33,218 bases of DNA from positions 1 to 33,218 of the forward strand of contig JAKSLP010000034.1 of the NCBI GenBank assembly GCA_024401115.1, read 5' to 3'. The translations under genes and the position numbers were made by a program. Positions 23,736-30,606 of this stretch are shown here, piece by piece; within the stretch, counting starts at the first letter, position 1; each line of letters begins with the position of its first letter. A model generated the notes under the pieces. That model was not told the origin of the DNA. It saw only the letters and a list, made by a program, of their open reading frames with translations, and made no database searches. The DNA is from Bacteroidaceae bacterium (lineage in GTDB: Bacteria > Bacteroidota > Bacteroidia > Bacteroidales > Bacteroidaceae).

Positions 23736-25068
23736 CGAATAAGTCCTCGACCAACAGCTGACTTTGCCTTTCCTGCTGGGCATTCTTTATCTTGCAATAC
23801 ACATCCCACTGCTGCTTGAACTTCTTCTTACGGTCAATCTGCACACGGCACTCATGGTCGCGGTCAAAAGACCGGATGACATCATCCAACGATGTTTTAG
23901 TAATGTCCGAAGCCAAGTTATAGCGTTCCTTCTCCTCTTTAGAATGGTCAATAGCATAGATCCAGTGCAAGCGGATTAAATCGTATATCATATTGTTGAT
24001 CAGTCGGATAGGAAGTCTCAACTCATGGGCCAATTCGTCGGCAGAGTAGGGCTGTAACTTTGAGGAACTCTCTTTGAAACGCTTGCCGATGAGTGACAGA
24101 ATCAGCAGACACACAAAATCATGGTCGTTGCGGCTCATCTGTCGTCCATCCAATCTGTCGCCTAACATGTTACGGTTCTGTATAGCAAAGGCTAATTCGG
24201 CACCGAACAGGCAGATACACCAGGAAGTCTGTGTCCAAATCAGGAACATAGGAATGGCAGCGAAACTACCATAAATGGCGTTGTAGTTGGTGACCCAGAT
24301 TTGTGAGTTGATGTACAGCGCCTGGAATGCCTGAAAAGCCATACCACACAGTACACCCGGGATGAGAGCGCTACTGAAACGCACCCGGGTATTCGGCATG
24401 AACACATACAGTGCTACCATCAGCAAGCTGCTGACTCCATAGGGAATAAGCCGGATGAAAAAACGGGTGGTACTACCCAAAATGACATATTCTTCCATGC
24501 TTTTGGACATGGTTTCCAAGAATACGTTGAAACCGCTTATAAACATCAACAGGAAAGGCAGCAGCAGGAGCATGGAGAAATAATTGGTAAGCTTACGGAG
24601 CGGAGAACGCTGCTTTTTCACCTGCCAGATGTGGTTGAATGAATCTTCGATGGTTCCTGTCAGCATGACGATGGTATAGGCCAGCATGGCGAAACCTACA
24701 CCCAGGAACAGGCCACTGCGTGTGTGCTCAATGTATTTGCTTACTGTACCCATCAGCATCTGTACCACTTCTTCCTGTCCTTTGAAATTATCGATCAGCA
24801 GGTTTTCTACATGTTCGGCAATGCCGAATCCCTTAGCCACTGCAAAGACGATAGCCAGCATGGGCACTGTGGCTAACATAGTGGTGTACGTAAGTGCTGA
24901 TGCACGGGTGTTGATGCGGTCATTTACGAACATCCGTATAGTTAACCACAACACCTTCAGGCAAATAATCAATCGTCTCAGCCATTCTACCTGAATTACT
25001 GAGTCATCTTCAAAGTACTGTTGAAGCCGTACCTGCTGTCGGGTTTTCCAGATGTTTTTTTGGTTCAT
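23731..25068 (-). CDS. YihY/BrkB-family inner-membrane protein
   Basis: The 445-residue protein belongs to the YihY/BrkB family, long misnamed ribonuclease BN. It has about six TM helices within residues 55-300 and conserved stretches such as NRINTRASALTYTTMLATVPMLAIVFAVAKGFG and YNAIYGSFAAIPMFLIWTQTSW(C)ICLFGAELAFA. A C-terminal soluble region (about 315-445) with a possible winged-helix-like part (SADELAHELRLPIRLINNMIYDLIRLHWI) and a charged tail follows. Transport or envelope roles have been proposed for the family; the function is unresolved. I use the ATG at 25068; an in-frame TTG lies at 25074. The start is only 13 bp downstream of the RNase P RNA, so it probably shares that promoter. 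Confidence 0.9.
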   Translation of the reverse strand: MNQKNIWKTRQQVRLQQYFEDDSVIQVEWLRRLIICLKVLWLTIRMFVNDRINTRASALTYTTMLATVPMLAIVFAVAKGFGIAEHVENLLIDNFKGQEEVVQMLMGTVSKYIEHTRSGLFLGVGFAMLAYTIVMLTGTIEDSFNHIWQVKKQRSPLRKLTNYFSMLLLLPFLLMFISGFNVFLETMSKSMEEYVILGSTTRFFIRLIPYGVSSLLMVALYVFMPNTRVRFSSALIPGVLCGMAFQAFQALYINSQIWVTNYNAIYGSFAAIPMFLIWTQTSWCICLFGAELAFAIQNRNMLGDRLDGRQMSRNDHDFVCLLILSLIGKRFKESSSKLQPYSADELAHELRLPIRLINNMIYDLIRLHWIYAIDHSKEEKERYNLASDITKTSLDDVIRSFDRDHECRVQIDRKKKFKQQWDVYCKIKNAQQERQSQLLVEDLFE

Positions 25069-25081
25069 AGGCAATAAAAAA

Positions 25082-25448
25082 ATTACAGAGGGCCTATAAG
25101 CCGGGTTCTGTACCAGAAAATCTGGCGTCTGTCATTTATCTTGACCTGTTGTCACCAACAGGCTCCAGCATGTTGCTGCGCATTCTACCCTCCGGCTCGG
25201 ACGAGCAGCCCTCAATCACCGGTATATTTGAATTTGCAACGCTCAGGATGTGCAGCCCGCATGTCACCATGCGACTGGTGGGCTCTTACCCCACCTTCTC
25301 ACCCTTACCTCACGAAGAGGCGGTTATTTTCTTCCACATTACCCAAATCTCACGACCTGCTTCCCATTAAGAAGTGATCTGCTCTGTGTTGCCCGGACTT
25401 TCCTCTAACGGACCGAAATCCGCAAGCGACAGACCGTCCCTCTGCAAT
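25082..25448 (-). ncRNA. rnpB: RNase P RNA, bacterial class A
   Basis: On the minus strand the region contains the conserved GAGGAAAGTCCGGGC (25391-25405 complement), which forms the 5' side of P4, and near the 3' end ACAGAACCCGGCTTATAGGCC (25091-25111 complement). The termini pair as helix P1: 5' ATTGCAGAGGG (25438-25448 complement) with 3' CCCTCTGTAAT (25082-25092 complement), 11 bp with one G-U. About 367 nt, normal for class A. It is the ribozyme that matures tRNA 5' ends, together with RnpA. The promoter at 25457-25487 places the transcription start near 25450, matching the P1 boundary. Confidence 0.97.
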
Positions 25449-25456
25449 TTTCGGTG

Positions 25457-25487
25457 CGAAGATACGTCAATCCCGTTAGAATACAAA
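25457..25487 (-). promoter_or_regulatory. rnpB promoter
   Basis: On the minus strand TTTG (25484-25487) is followed after 19 bp by TATCTTCG (25457-25464), one mismatch from TAnnTTTG. Spacing is that of the Bacteroidetes primary sigma promoter, and the predicted start near 25450 fits the 5' end of RNase P RNA. Confidence 0.78.
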
Positions 25488-25553
25488 ATAAACCGCACTA
25501 AAATTGGTTGTTTTATAAATAGCTAGATACAAAGAATAATATAACTGGGGCAA

Positions 25554-26231
25554 TTACAACCCAAGAGATTCCCTAACGACTTCTCCATCAAACAGATTAA
25601 TGATGCGCTGGGCGTATGAGGCATCGCGCTGTGAGTGGGTGACCATGACGATGGTGGTACCCTCGCGGTTCAGTTCTGTGAGCATTTCCATGACCTCGGT
25701 ACCATTCTTACTATCCAGATTACCTGTAGGCTCATCGGCCAGTATGATTTTGGGGTTGGTGATAATGGCACGGGCAATGGCCACACGCTGTTGCTGACCT
25801 CCGGACAACTGCTGGGGATAGTGCTTGACTCGATGGCTGACGCCCATGCGTCGTAAGATTTCCGTGACCTGTTGCTTTCGCTTGGCAGTCGGTACGCCCA
25901 TGAAGGTAAGTGGTAATTCCACATTCTCGAACACATTCAACTCGTCAATCAGGTTGAAACTCTGGAACACAAAACCGATATTACCTTTGCGCACATCGGT
26001 ACGCTGGCTCTCCTTCAGGTGACCTACTTCTTGTCCGGCCAGGTAGTATGTTCCCTCGCTTGGGTTGTCCAACAGTCCCAGGATATTCAACAATGTAGAT
26101 TTACCGCAGCCTGAGGGTCCCATGATGGCCACAAACTCGCCTTCGCTTACTTCCAGGTTAATGCCGTTCAGTGCGATGGTGTCAACCTCTTCGGTATGAA
26201 AAACTTTCTTCAGATTCTCAATCTTTATCAT
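25554..26231 (-). CDS. ABC transporter ATP-binding protein (MacB/LolD type)
   Basis: The 225-residue ATPase has Walker A GPSGCGKST (38-46), Q-loop Q90, signature LSGGQQQRVAIARA (142-155), Walker B IILADE (162-167) with the D-loop, and the switch histidine in VMVTHS (H199). Its sequence (LLNILGLLDNPSEGTYYLAGQEVGHL) places it in the MacB/LolD/FtsE branch that works with FtsX-type permeases. It is the last gene of the exporter operon, 11 bp after the permease. It would power the FtsX-type permease by mechanotransmission rather than classical alternating access (family knowledge). Confidence 0.93.
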   Translation of the reverse strand: MIKIENLKKVFHTEEVDTIALNGINLEVSEGEFVAIMGPSGCGKSTLLNILGLLDNPSEGTYYLAGQEVGHLKESQRTDVRKGNIGFVFQSFNLIDELNVFENVELPLTFMGVPTAKRKQQVTEILRRMGVSHRVKHYPQQLSGGQQQRVAIARAIITNPKIILADEPTGNLDSKNGTEVMEMLTELNREGTTIVMVTHSQRDASYAQRIINLFDGEVVRESLGL

Positions 26232-26242
26232 AGTGTTCTTTC

Positions 26243-28603
26243 TTATTCGTTTTTAATGCTATTTACAGGGTTCTCATGTGCCACGCGCCAGCTTTGTATA
26301 CTGACGGTAAGCACAGTAACTGTTCCCACAATGAAAAGTGACAGTGGGAATAACCACCAGGAAATTTCGGTGTGATCGGCAAAGTTGGTAAGCCACTCAT
26401 TACCCATATGATAACTGACGGGTATGGCAATTGCAAAGCCAAGAAGAGTCTGCATCAAGTACTGGCGGTTAAACAGGACCAAGATTCTGAAGGTATGGCT
26501 TCCCAATACACGGCGTACGCCAATCTCCTTGCGCCGGTACTCCGTTTCGAACATTGTCAGGCAGAATACTCCTATTAATGTGATGATGAAACAGATAACG
26601 CAGAAGACATCAACCTGACGGATGAAACGGAATTCTTCCTTATACGTGTTGTCCATTAACTGATCCAATAGGTCCACTTGGGCACTTTGGTTGTTGAGCT
26701 TGGCATTGATTATCGCTTCGATTTGCTTTTTTAACGCAATCTTGTCCGCATGGGGCGACACGCGGATGCTCAGTTTATTGCAACTGTCGTTCCACTGGTA
26801 ACGATCGCCATAGATAATGAAGGCTGTAGGAGTTGAACTGCTTTTCCGCATGCTGAACAGACGAAAATTGCGACAGACTCCATTGACAGGCAGATCGCCG
26901 TCAATAATAACCTTATCTATCTCAATCCAGTCGTACTCATTTTTCATTGTCTGGTTAATGATATAGGTATCACCGTCATGAGCCCTAAAGTCGCGCCCCT
27001 CGATGACCGGTATGCCGTATGTACTCAAGAAATGCCAATCCACGGGTAAGCAATAAAAATAAACGGTTTTATCGTTAGTTCCGCGTCCCCACCACATGAT
27101 CAAGTCTTCCACACCGGGAATAAACTGGCTGAAACAGGTATTTTCTACACCGGGCAGTTTCATCACTTCCTCACGAATGCTCTGTTTCTTCTTTTTAGCC
27201 TCCTGTCCCTGCAAGATGGTAACCAGAATCTGGTCTTTGTCGAATCCATAATCCGAACGATAGATGTAGCGGCTTTGAAGAGCCAGGATGCCGATGTAAC
27301 ATATCATGATGATGGCAATGGTAATTTGTACGCCTACCAGTAGCTTTCGCAGGAAGATACCCCGGGGAGACAGACTAAAGGCACCTTTCAATACCAGGGC
27401 TGGGACAAACGAGGTGGCATACCATGCCGGATAGATTGATGCAAGTACGCCCACCAGCAAGGCTATGAACAGGGTGAGCATAAACAGATCGATATGCCGA
27501 GTAAAGACCAGAGAACCTAGGAAGGCAGACTGGATATCGGGAATGGCGTTCAGTATCAGACACAAGACCATGGCCAACACCCAGGCGGTTAAGGAAAAAC
27601 AGACACCTTCGGCAACCATGCCCAAACGTAAGCTGGCCAGACTCTGTCCCAAGACCTTACGGGTATTAATGCCCTTGATACGAACAGGGGTTTGAGCCAG
27701 GGTGAAGTTGGTGAAGTTGATGGCCGCTACAACAATGACCAGAATACAGGCCAGTGACAGGACGATTAACATACCTTGGTTTCCTTTGTCTTCATTAGGA
27801 TCCACTCCGGACATGTAGGTCTTTGATATATGAATAAGTCTGAAATTCAGTAATTTGAAGTAATCCATCACTTCATCGATTTCATCTGGAGTGGCATCCT
27901 TAAGATTATAGCCTAGTCTCCGCTCGATATACCATTCTTTCAGGTGATTAGCCAGTGCGACGATATCCGTTCCGGGATGAAGATACACCAGACAATTGTA
28001 ATTCCAATTGTCGAGATTATCTTGGTCTATCTTATCCAGATTTACAAAAAGGCCGTTGCGTACCACACAGTTCTCTGGAAAATCCTGAATGACACCAACC
28101 ACATTAACTGTCTTTCCGTTAGCAACTTTGATCTGCTTTCCTACAGCTTGAGTGGTATGAAAAAAAATCATGGCCAGGGATTCGGAAAGAATGACATCAT
28201 CGCTGGCCAACATGTCCAGTTTACCATCCAGTACAACGGGGTGAAGCGCTTTCAGCGAACCGGGTAGGATGTTGGTATAGTGGCATGTTATCTCATTATC
28301 AGCGATAACAATGTAATCGTGTTGAGCATTTTGGTACATGTATACATCCTCCACTTGAGGTAAATCGTATAAATGCTCCACTAATGGTCTGGGATTGTTG
28401 GCCATCCAGGAAACTCTTCCTGAAGGATCGGTTGCTTCCAAACGAAACAGATCTTGATGATGATACAACCCCTCATTGTACTGACGCGTAAACTGTACCT
28501 GAGTCATGAACAGATAGAATGCAGCAAAAGCGACAGTCAACCCCAAGAGGTTGAGCAGATTTGCAGTCCTAAACCGGTTGATGATGTAGAGAAATGATTT
28601 CAT
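26243..28603 (-). CDS. ABC transporter permease with two FtsX/MacB modules
   Basis: The 786-residue protein has TM helix 1 near 16-38, a large periplasmic MacB-PCD-like domain (about 40-275), and three TM helices around 280-400, then repeats the pattern: a TM helix near 428-448 (KLLVGVQITIAIIMICYIGILAL), a second periplasmic domain (about 450-660) and three more TM helices. The last TM block contains EYRRKEIGVRRVLGSHTFRILVLFNRQYL, a signature of FtsX-type permeases. Two FtsX modules in one chain are common in Bacteroidetes. It follows the HlyD gene by 19 bp. The exported substrate cannot be read from sequence; antimicrobial or envelope compounds are typical (inference). Confidence 0.9.
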   Translation of the reverse strand: MKSFLYIINRFRTANLLNLLGLTVAFAAFYLFMTQVQFTRQYNEGLYHHQDLFRLEATDPSGRVSWMANNPRPLVEHLYDLPQVEDVYMYQNAQHDYIVIADNEITCHYTNILPGSLKALHPVVLDGKLDMLASDDVILSESLAMIFFHTTQAVGKQIKVANGKTVNVVGVIQDFPENCVVRNGLFVNLDKIDQDNLDNWNYNCLVYLHPGTDIVALANHLKEWYIERRLGYNLKDATPDEIDEVMDYFKLLNFRLIHISKTYMSGVDPNEDKGNQGMLIVLSLACILVIVVAAINFTNFTLAQTPVRIKGINTRKVLGQSLASLRLGMVAEGVCFSLTAWVLAMVLCLILNAIPDIQSAFLGSLVFTRHIDLFMLTLFIALLVGVLASIYPAWYATSFVPALVLKGAFSLSPRGIFLRKLLVGVQITIAIIMICYIGILALQSRYIYRSDYGFDKDQILVTILQGQEAKKKKQSIREEVMKLPGVENTCFSQFIPGVEDLIMWWGRGTNDKTVYFYCLPVDWHFLSTYGIPVIEGRDFRAHDGDTYIINQTMKNEYDWIEIDKVIIDGDLPVNGVCRNFRLFSMRKSSSTPTAFIIYGDRYQWNDSCNKLSIRVSPHADKIALKKQIEAIINAKLNNQSAQVDLLDQLMDNTYKEEFRFIRQVDVFCVICFIITLIGVFCLTMFETEYRRKEIGVRRVLGSHTFRILVLFNRQYLMQTLLGFAIAIPVSYHMGNEWLTNFADHTEISWWLFPLSLFIVGTVTVLTVSIQSWRVAHENPVNSIKNE

Positions 28604-28622
28604 ACCACAAAAATACGACTCT

Positions 28623-29873
28623 TTATTTGATAATTAAAACTTCTATGTCCTTAAATGCCTCGTATCCTGATGTGATGACGCGCTCGCCAGGTTCCAGACC
28701 TTCAAGCACCTCATAATACTGGGGATTCTGACGGCCGATGAGGATGTTGCGGCGATAGGCTTTGTTGCCGCTTTTGTTCAGTACGAATATCCAGTTGCCA
28801 CAGGAAGTTTGGAAAAAAGGACCACGCGGAATGATAACCGCCTGCTCGGGTTGTCCTAACTCCAGATTGATGTAATAGGTCTGTCCGCTTCGAATGTTAT
28901 CCGGACGTTTGCCGCTAAAAACGAAATCGGTGCGGAATTTGCCTTCACGAACCTCAGGATACACCTTGCGGACACGCAAAGCATACTTTTCGTTGTTCCG
29001 CTCGAAGGTTGCATCCAAGCCATTGTGTATCCGGTCGATATAACTCTCGTCAATCTGTGCCTCTATCTTAAAGTCGCTCAAATCATTGATTTGCCCGATT
29101 TTCTGACCAGCTGTAATGTTTTGTCCTAATTCCACATCCAGTAAACCCAGTTCACCGTTAATTGCACTTCGAACCTCAAGTTTACCTTTACGGTTGCGTA
29201 CCAGTTCCGCATTTCTTCGCATGTTGCTCAGGTTGTCCTCCATCTGGTCCATCTGTACGGTACGGTAGATACTGTCCTGCTGCAGGCGCTGTGAGATGAG
29301 CGTATGTTTCTTCTTTGCCAGCTCATAATCCTCCTTGCTCTGCAGATACTCTTCACGGCTGATGACTTTCTCGTTATAAAGGTGCTCGTTTTGCTGGTAC
29401 GTACGCCATTTCCGTTGCGTATCCATATCCAATGAAGCCTTTTCCGTCTCGTTGTTCAGCTTGTCCTGCTGCATAGTCACTTGAGTGTTTCGCAGCATGT
29501 TTTGCTTCTCCGCAAGTTCGGCCTCAGCATTAAGAATTTGCAGATCCAATCCGCTGTTGTTCAAGCGAACGATTACATCTCCTTGATGAACTATTGACCC
29601 TTCTTCTGCCACCTTTTCCAACACGATGCCCCCTTCCTCGGGAGAAATCTGCACTACCTGGATGGGTTGTACCTGCCCGTTGACACGCATGTAATCCTTG
29701 AATTCGCTCTGCTTTACGTCTGAAAGCGTCAGCTGGCTGGCATCCACCCTCAAAGTCGAAGCATGATTGCCAAGGATAAGCCACCCGCACAACAGTAATA
29801 AGGCGAATCCTCCTAATATATAAAGAATGTGCTTTCGCCTCAGTCCCTTTTTCTTTTCTATAATAACATCCAT
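28623..29873 (-). CDS. HlyD/RND-type periplasmic adaptor protein
   Basis: The 416-residue membrane-fusion protein has an N-terminal TM anchor (about 15-33, HILYILGGFALLLLCGWLIL) and a first barrel/lipoyl segment (VQPIQVVQISPEEGGIVLEKVAEEGSIVHQGDVIVRL). A long coiled-coil hairpin (about 110-230) and the second lipoyl half follow (VRSAINGELGLLDVELGQNITAGQKIGQI), then a beta-barrel and membrane-proximal domain. It links an inner-membrane pump to an outer-membrane channel. It is the first gene of the minus-strand exporter operon and sits opposite the two-component genes. No TolC-like gene is visible in the window. Confidence 0.92.
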   Translation of the reverse strand: MDVIIEKKKGLRRKHILYILGGFALLLLCGWLILGNHASTLRVDASQLTLSDVKQSEFKDYMRVNGQVQPIQVVQISPEEGGIVLEKVAEEGSIVHQGDVIVRLNNSGLDLQILNAEAELAEKQNMLRNTQVTMQQDKLNNETEKASLDMDTQRKWRTYQQNEHLYNEKVISREEYLQSKEDYELAKKKHTLISQRLQQDSIYRTVQMDQMEDNLSNMRRNAELVRNRKGKLEVRSAINGELGLLDVELGQNITAGQKIGQINDLSDFKIEAQIDESYIDRIHNGLDATFERNNEKYALRVRKVYPEVREGKFRTDFVFSGKRPDNIRSGQTYYINLELGQPEQAVIIPRGPFFQTSCGNWIFVLNKSGNKAYRRNILIGRQNPQYYEVLEGLEPGERVITSGYEAFKDIEVLIIK

Positions 29874-29945
29874 AAATTATTCTATTCCTTTTTATATGTA
29901 ATCTATTTTTAGTGGTAATATTTTCTCTCCGGGTGTAATTAATCA

Positions 29946-29977
29946 CAAAATTAGGCCTGCTATTGGTGGTGTACAAA
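29946..29977 (-). promoter_or_regulatory. Promoter of the exporter operon
   Basis: On the minus strand TTTG (29974-29977) and TAATTTTG (29946-29953) are separated by 20 bp, a full match to the Bacteroidetes -33/-7 promoter. The predicted start lies near 29939, giving a leader of about 65 nt before the HlyD ATG at 29873. Confidence 0.75.
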
Positions 29978-30016
29978 GGAAAAAGAGGTCTTGGAACTCA
30001 ATTGTATGATTTTTAT

Positions 30017-30047
30017 ACACTATTGTGTCTAACATTTAGACACTATT
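30017..30047. promoter_or_regulatory. Palindromic operator-like site upstream of the response regulator
   Basis: GTGTCTA (30025-30031) and TAGACAC (30037-30043) form a perfect inverted repeat around ACATT. It is bracketed by two direct copies of ACACTATT (30017-30024 and 30040-30047), 23 bp apart. It occupies the place where the -33 element of the downstream promoter should be, so it is a good candidate for a transcription-factor site, possibly autoregulatory (inference). Confidence 0.6.
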
Positions 30048-30051
30048 ATTG

Positions 30052-30059
30052 TATCTTTG
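30052..30059 (+). promoter_or_regulatory. -7 promoter element for the two-component operon
   Basis: TATCTTTG is a perfect TAnnTTTG match, 19 bp before the ATG at 30079. No TTTG/TTG is present at the expected -33 distance, where the palindrome lies, which suggests activator dependence or regulation (inference). Confidence 0.68.
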
Positions 30060-30078
30060 CCCAAACAAGTTGATTATT

Positions 30079-30606
30079 ATGGAAAAATACGGAACCTTAT
30101 TGGCTGTAGATGACAATACCGGCATCCTCACAGCCCTGAAATACTGTCTGAATGAAGTGTTTGATAAAGTGCTGACTCTGGATGAGCCAGATAAGATGAT
30201 GGCCTTGTTGCAGCAGGAAGCTGTGGACATGATTTTGCTGGACATGAATTTTTCATTGGGAGTGAACTCCGGCCAGGAAGGCATATTCTGGTTGCAAACT
30301 CTTCAGAAACGTCATCCCGATATTCCGGTAGTGCTGCTCACTGCCTATGCAGATGTGCCATTGGCAGTCAAGGGACTGAAGAACGGTGCCTCGGACTTTA
30401 TCACCAAGCCTTGGGATAATGAGGAATTGGTACATAAACTGACCGATGTAATGAAGAAACAGCGTGAGTTGGAACCCTTGGACAAGTTGGAATCCGACCA
30501 CATTCAGCGTGCATTGGACAAGAGTCACGGCAATATGTCCAAGGCTGCCGAGATGCTGGGTATTACCCGGCAGACTTTATATAATAAACTGAAGAAAATG
30601 TCATGA
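30079..30606 (+). CDS. Response regulator, receiver plus Fis-type HTH, no AAA+ domain
   Basis: The 175-residue protein has a receiver domain (about 3-125) with acidic pair D11/D12, phosphoacceptor D55 (MILLDMNF), T88 and K110 (FITKPW). A short linker leads to a Fis-type HTH (about 138-173: IQRALDKSHGNMSKAAEMLGITRQTLYNKLKKM). The HTH closely resembles that of NtrC-family regulators, but the roughly 230-residue sigma-54 AAA+ domain is absent. This gives the RegA/PrrA/ActR-type two-domain layout. An in-frame TTG at 30049 would run through the -7 promoter box, so I start at the ATG at 30079. It overlaps the kinase gene by 4 bp (ATGA). Its likely target is its own operon and the divergent exporter (inference from context). 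Confidence 0.9.
   Translation: MEKYGTLLAVDDNTGILTALKYCLNEVFDKVLTLDEPDKMMALLQQEAVDMILLDMNFSLGVNSGQEGIFWLQTLQKRHPDIPVVLLTAYADVPLAVKGLKNGASDFITKPWDNEELVHKLTDVMKKQRELEPLDKLESDHIQRALDKSHGNMSKAAEMLGITRQTLYNKLKKMS

Noticed and set aside
23731..25068. Annotation as ribonuclease BN
   Set aside because: The family name came from an incorrect gene assignment; the protein is polytopic and has no nuclease motif.
25141..25377. Two plus-strand open frames in 25141-25377
   Set aside because: They lie within the RNase P RNA gene on the opposite strand; the conserved RNA elements explain the sequence.
28608..28615. TATTTTTG on the minus strand just upstream of the FtsX permease, matching the -7 consensus
   Set aside because: It would place the transcription start at or inside the ATG, there is no -33 partner, and the gene lies 19 bp after HlyD in an evident operon.
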